Part shown: positions 13,743 through 13,779 of the stretch, piece after piece
Numbering within the stretch: the stretch's first letter is position 1
How the letters are laid out: each line of letters opens with the position of its first letter
Assembly (NCBI GenBank): GCA_023412655.1
Contig: JAEYNH010000137.1
Coordinates: 1 to 13,779, forward strand
DNA: 13,779 nt
Origin: Pseudomonadota bacterium
GTDB taxonomy: Bacteria; Pseudomonadota; Alphaproteobacteria; Caulobacterales; Caulobacteraceae
Direction of reading: 5' to 3'
Notes under the pieces: generated by a model
Database searches by the model: none
Told to the model about the DNA's origin: nothing
Seen by the model: only the letters and a program-made list of their open reading frames with translations
Program-made: the position numbers and the translations under genes

Positions 13743-13779
13743 GGGGGGGGGCGGCGCCGCCCCCCCCCCCCCCCCCCCG
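13743..13779. other. homopolymer palindrome at the sequence end, probable assembly artefact
   Basis: Nine G, then CGGCGCCG, then nineteen C, then G. Positions 13743-13768 form a perfect 26-bp self-complementary stretch. Such a G-run folding onto a C-run at the last bases of a contig is typical of low-quality or fold-back reads. A real GC-rich terminator extended by errors is the alternative. Confidence 0.7.

Overview
The window is GC-rich, tightly packed bacterial chromosome. Gene content and family flavour point to an alphaproteobacterium of the Caulobacteraceae (Caulobacter/Phenylobacterium-like). The reasons are a pmbA - inositol-phosphatase-family - DUF4170 block beside a DUF374 - waaA - lpxK lipid A block, a CtpA-like tyrosine-phosphatase homologue divergent from msbA, and a promoter before ubiD that fits the Caulobacter housekeeping consensus. 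No mobile element, CRISPR array, tRNA or rRNA was seen. The left edge cuts a gene; the right edge ends in a homopolymer palindrome that looks like a contig end.

Layout, left to right. (1) 1-684 (+): 3' part of an aminoglycoside-phosphotransferase-fold kinase of the acyl-CoA-dehydrogenase-associated type. (2) 681-6504 (-), read msbA > DUF374 acyltransferase > CDF cation exporter > waaA > lpxK: a lipopolysaccharide operon that phosphorylates lipid A (LpxK), adds Kdo (WaaA), flips the product (MsbA) and may acylate a lipid (DUF374), with a metal-efflux gene lodged inside. (3) 6554-7512 (+): the CtpA-like phosphatase, a plausible lipid A / envelope factor, and a small uncharacterised protein. (4) 7516-9911 (-): pmbA > inositol-monophosphatase-family enzyme > DUF4170. 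(5) 9940-11878 (-): ubiD (ubiquinone synthesis) followed by a MAPEG membrane protein. (6) 11924-12142 (+): a small orphan protein with a Phd-antitoxin-like strand. (7) 12157-13728: an OhrR-type peroxide-sensing repressor divergent from an exported hormone-sensitive-lipase-family esterase, separated by about 110 bp that contain two clear AATCG-N4-CGATT operators.

The most notable points are as follows. Four same-strand gene pairs overlap by four bases, one each as ATGA, GTGA, TTGA and CTGA; the last implies a CTG start codon for the inositol-phosphatase-family gene, which has no usable ATG, GTG or TTG. Several first genes have a -10-like hexamer 6-7 nt before the ATG, as expected for leaderless mRNAs. 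The OhrR-type regulator appears wired to an exported esterase instead of an Ohr peroxidase. I do not see a wholly new multi-gene system; this is mostly core chromosome with a few unusual details.
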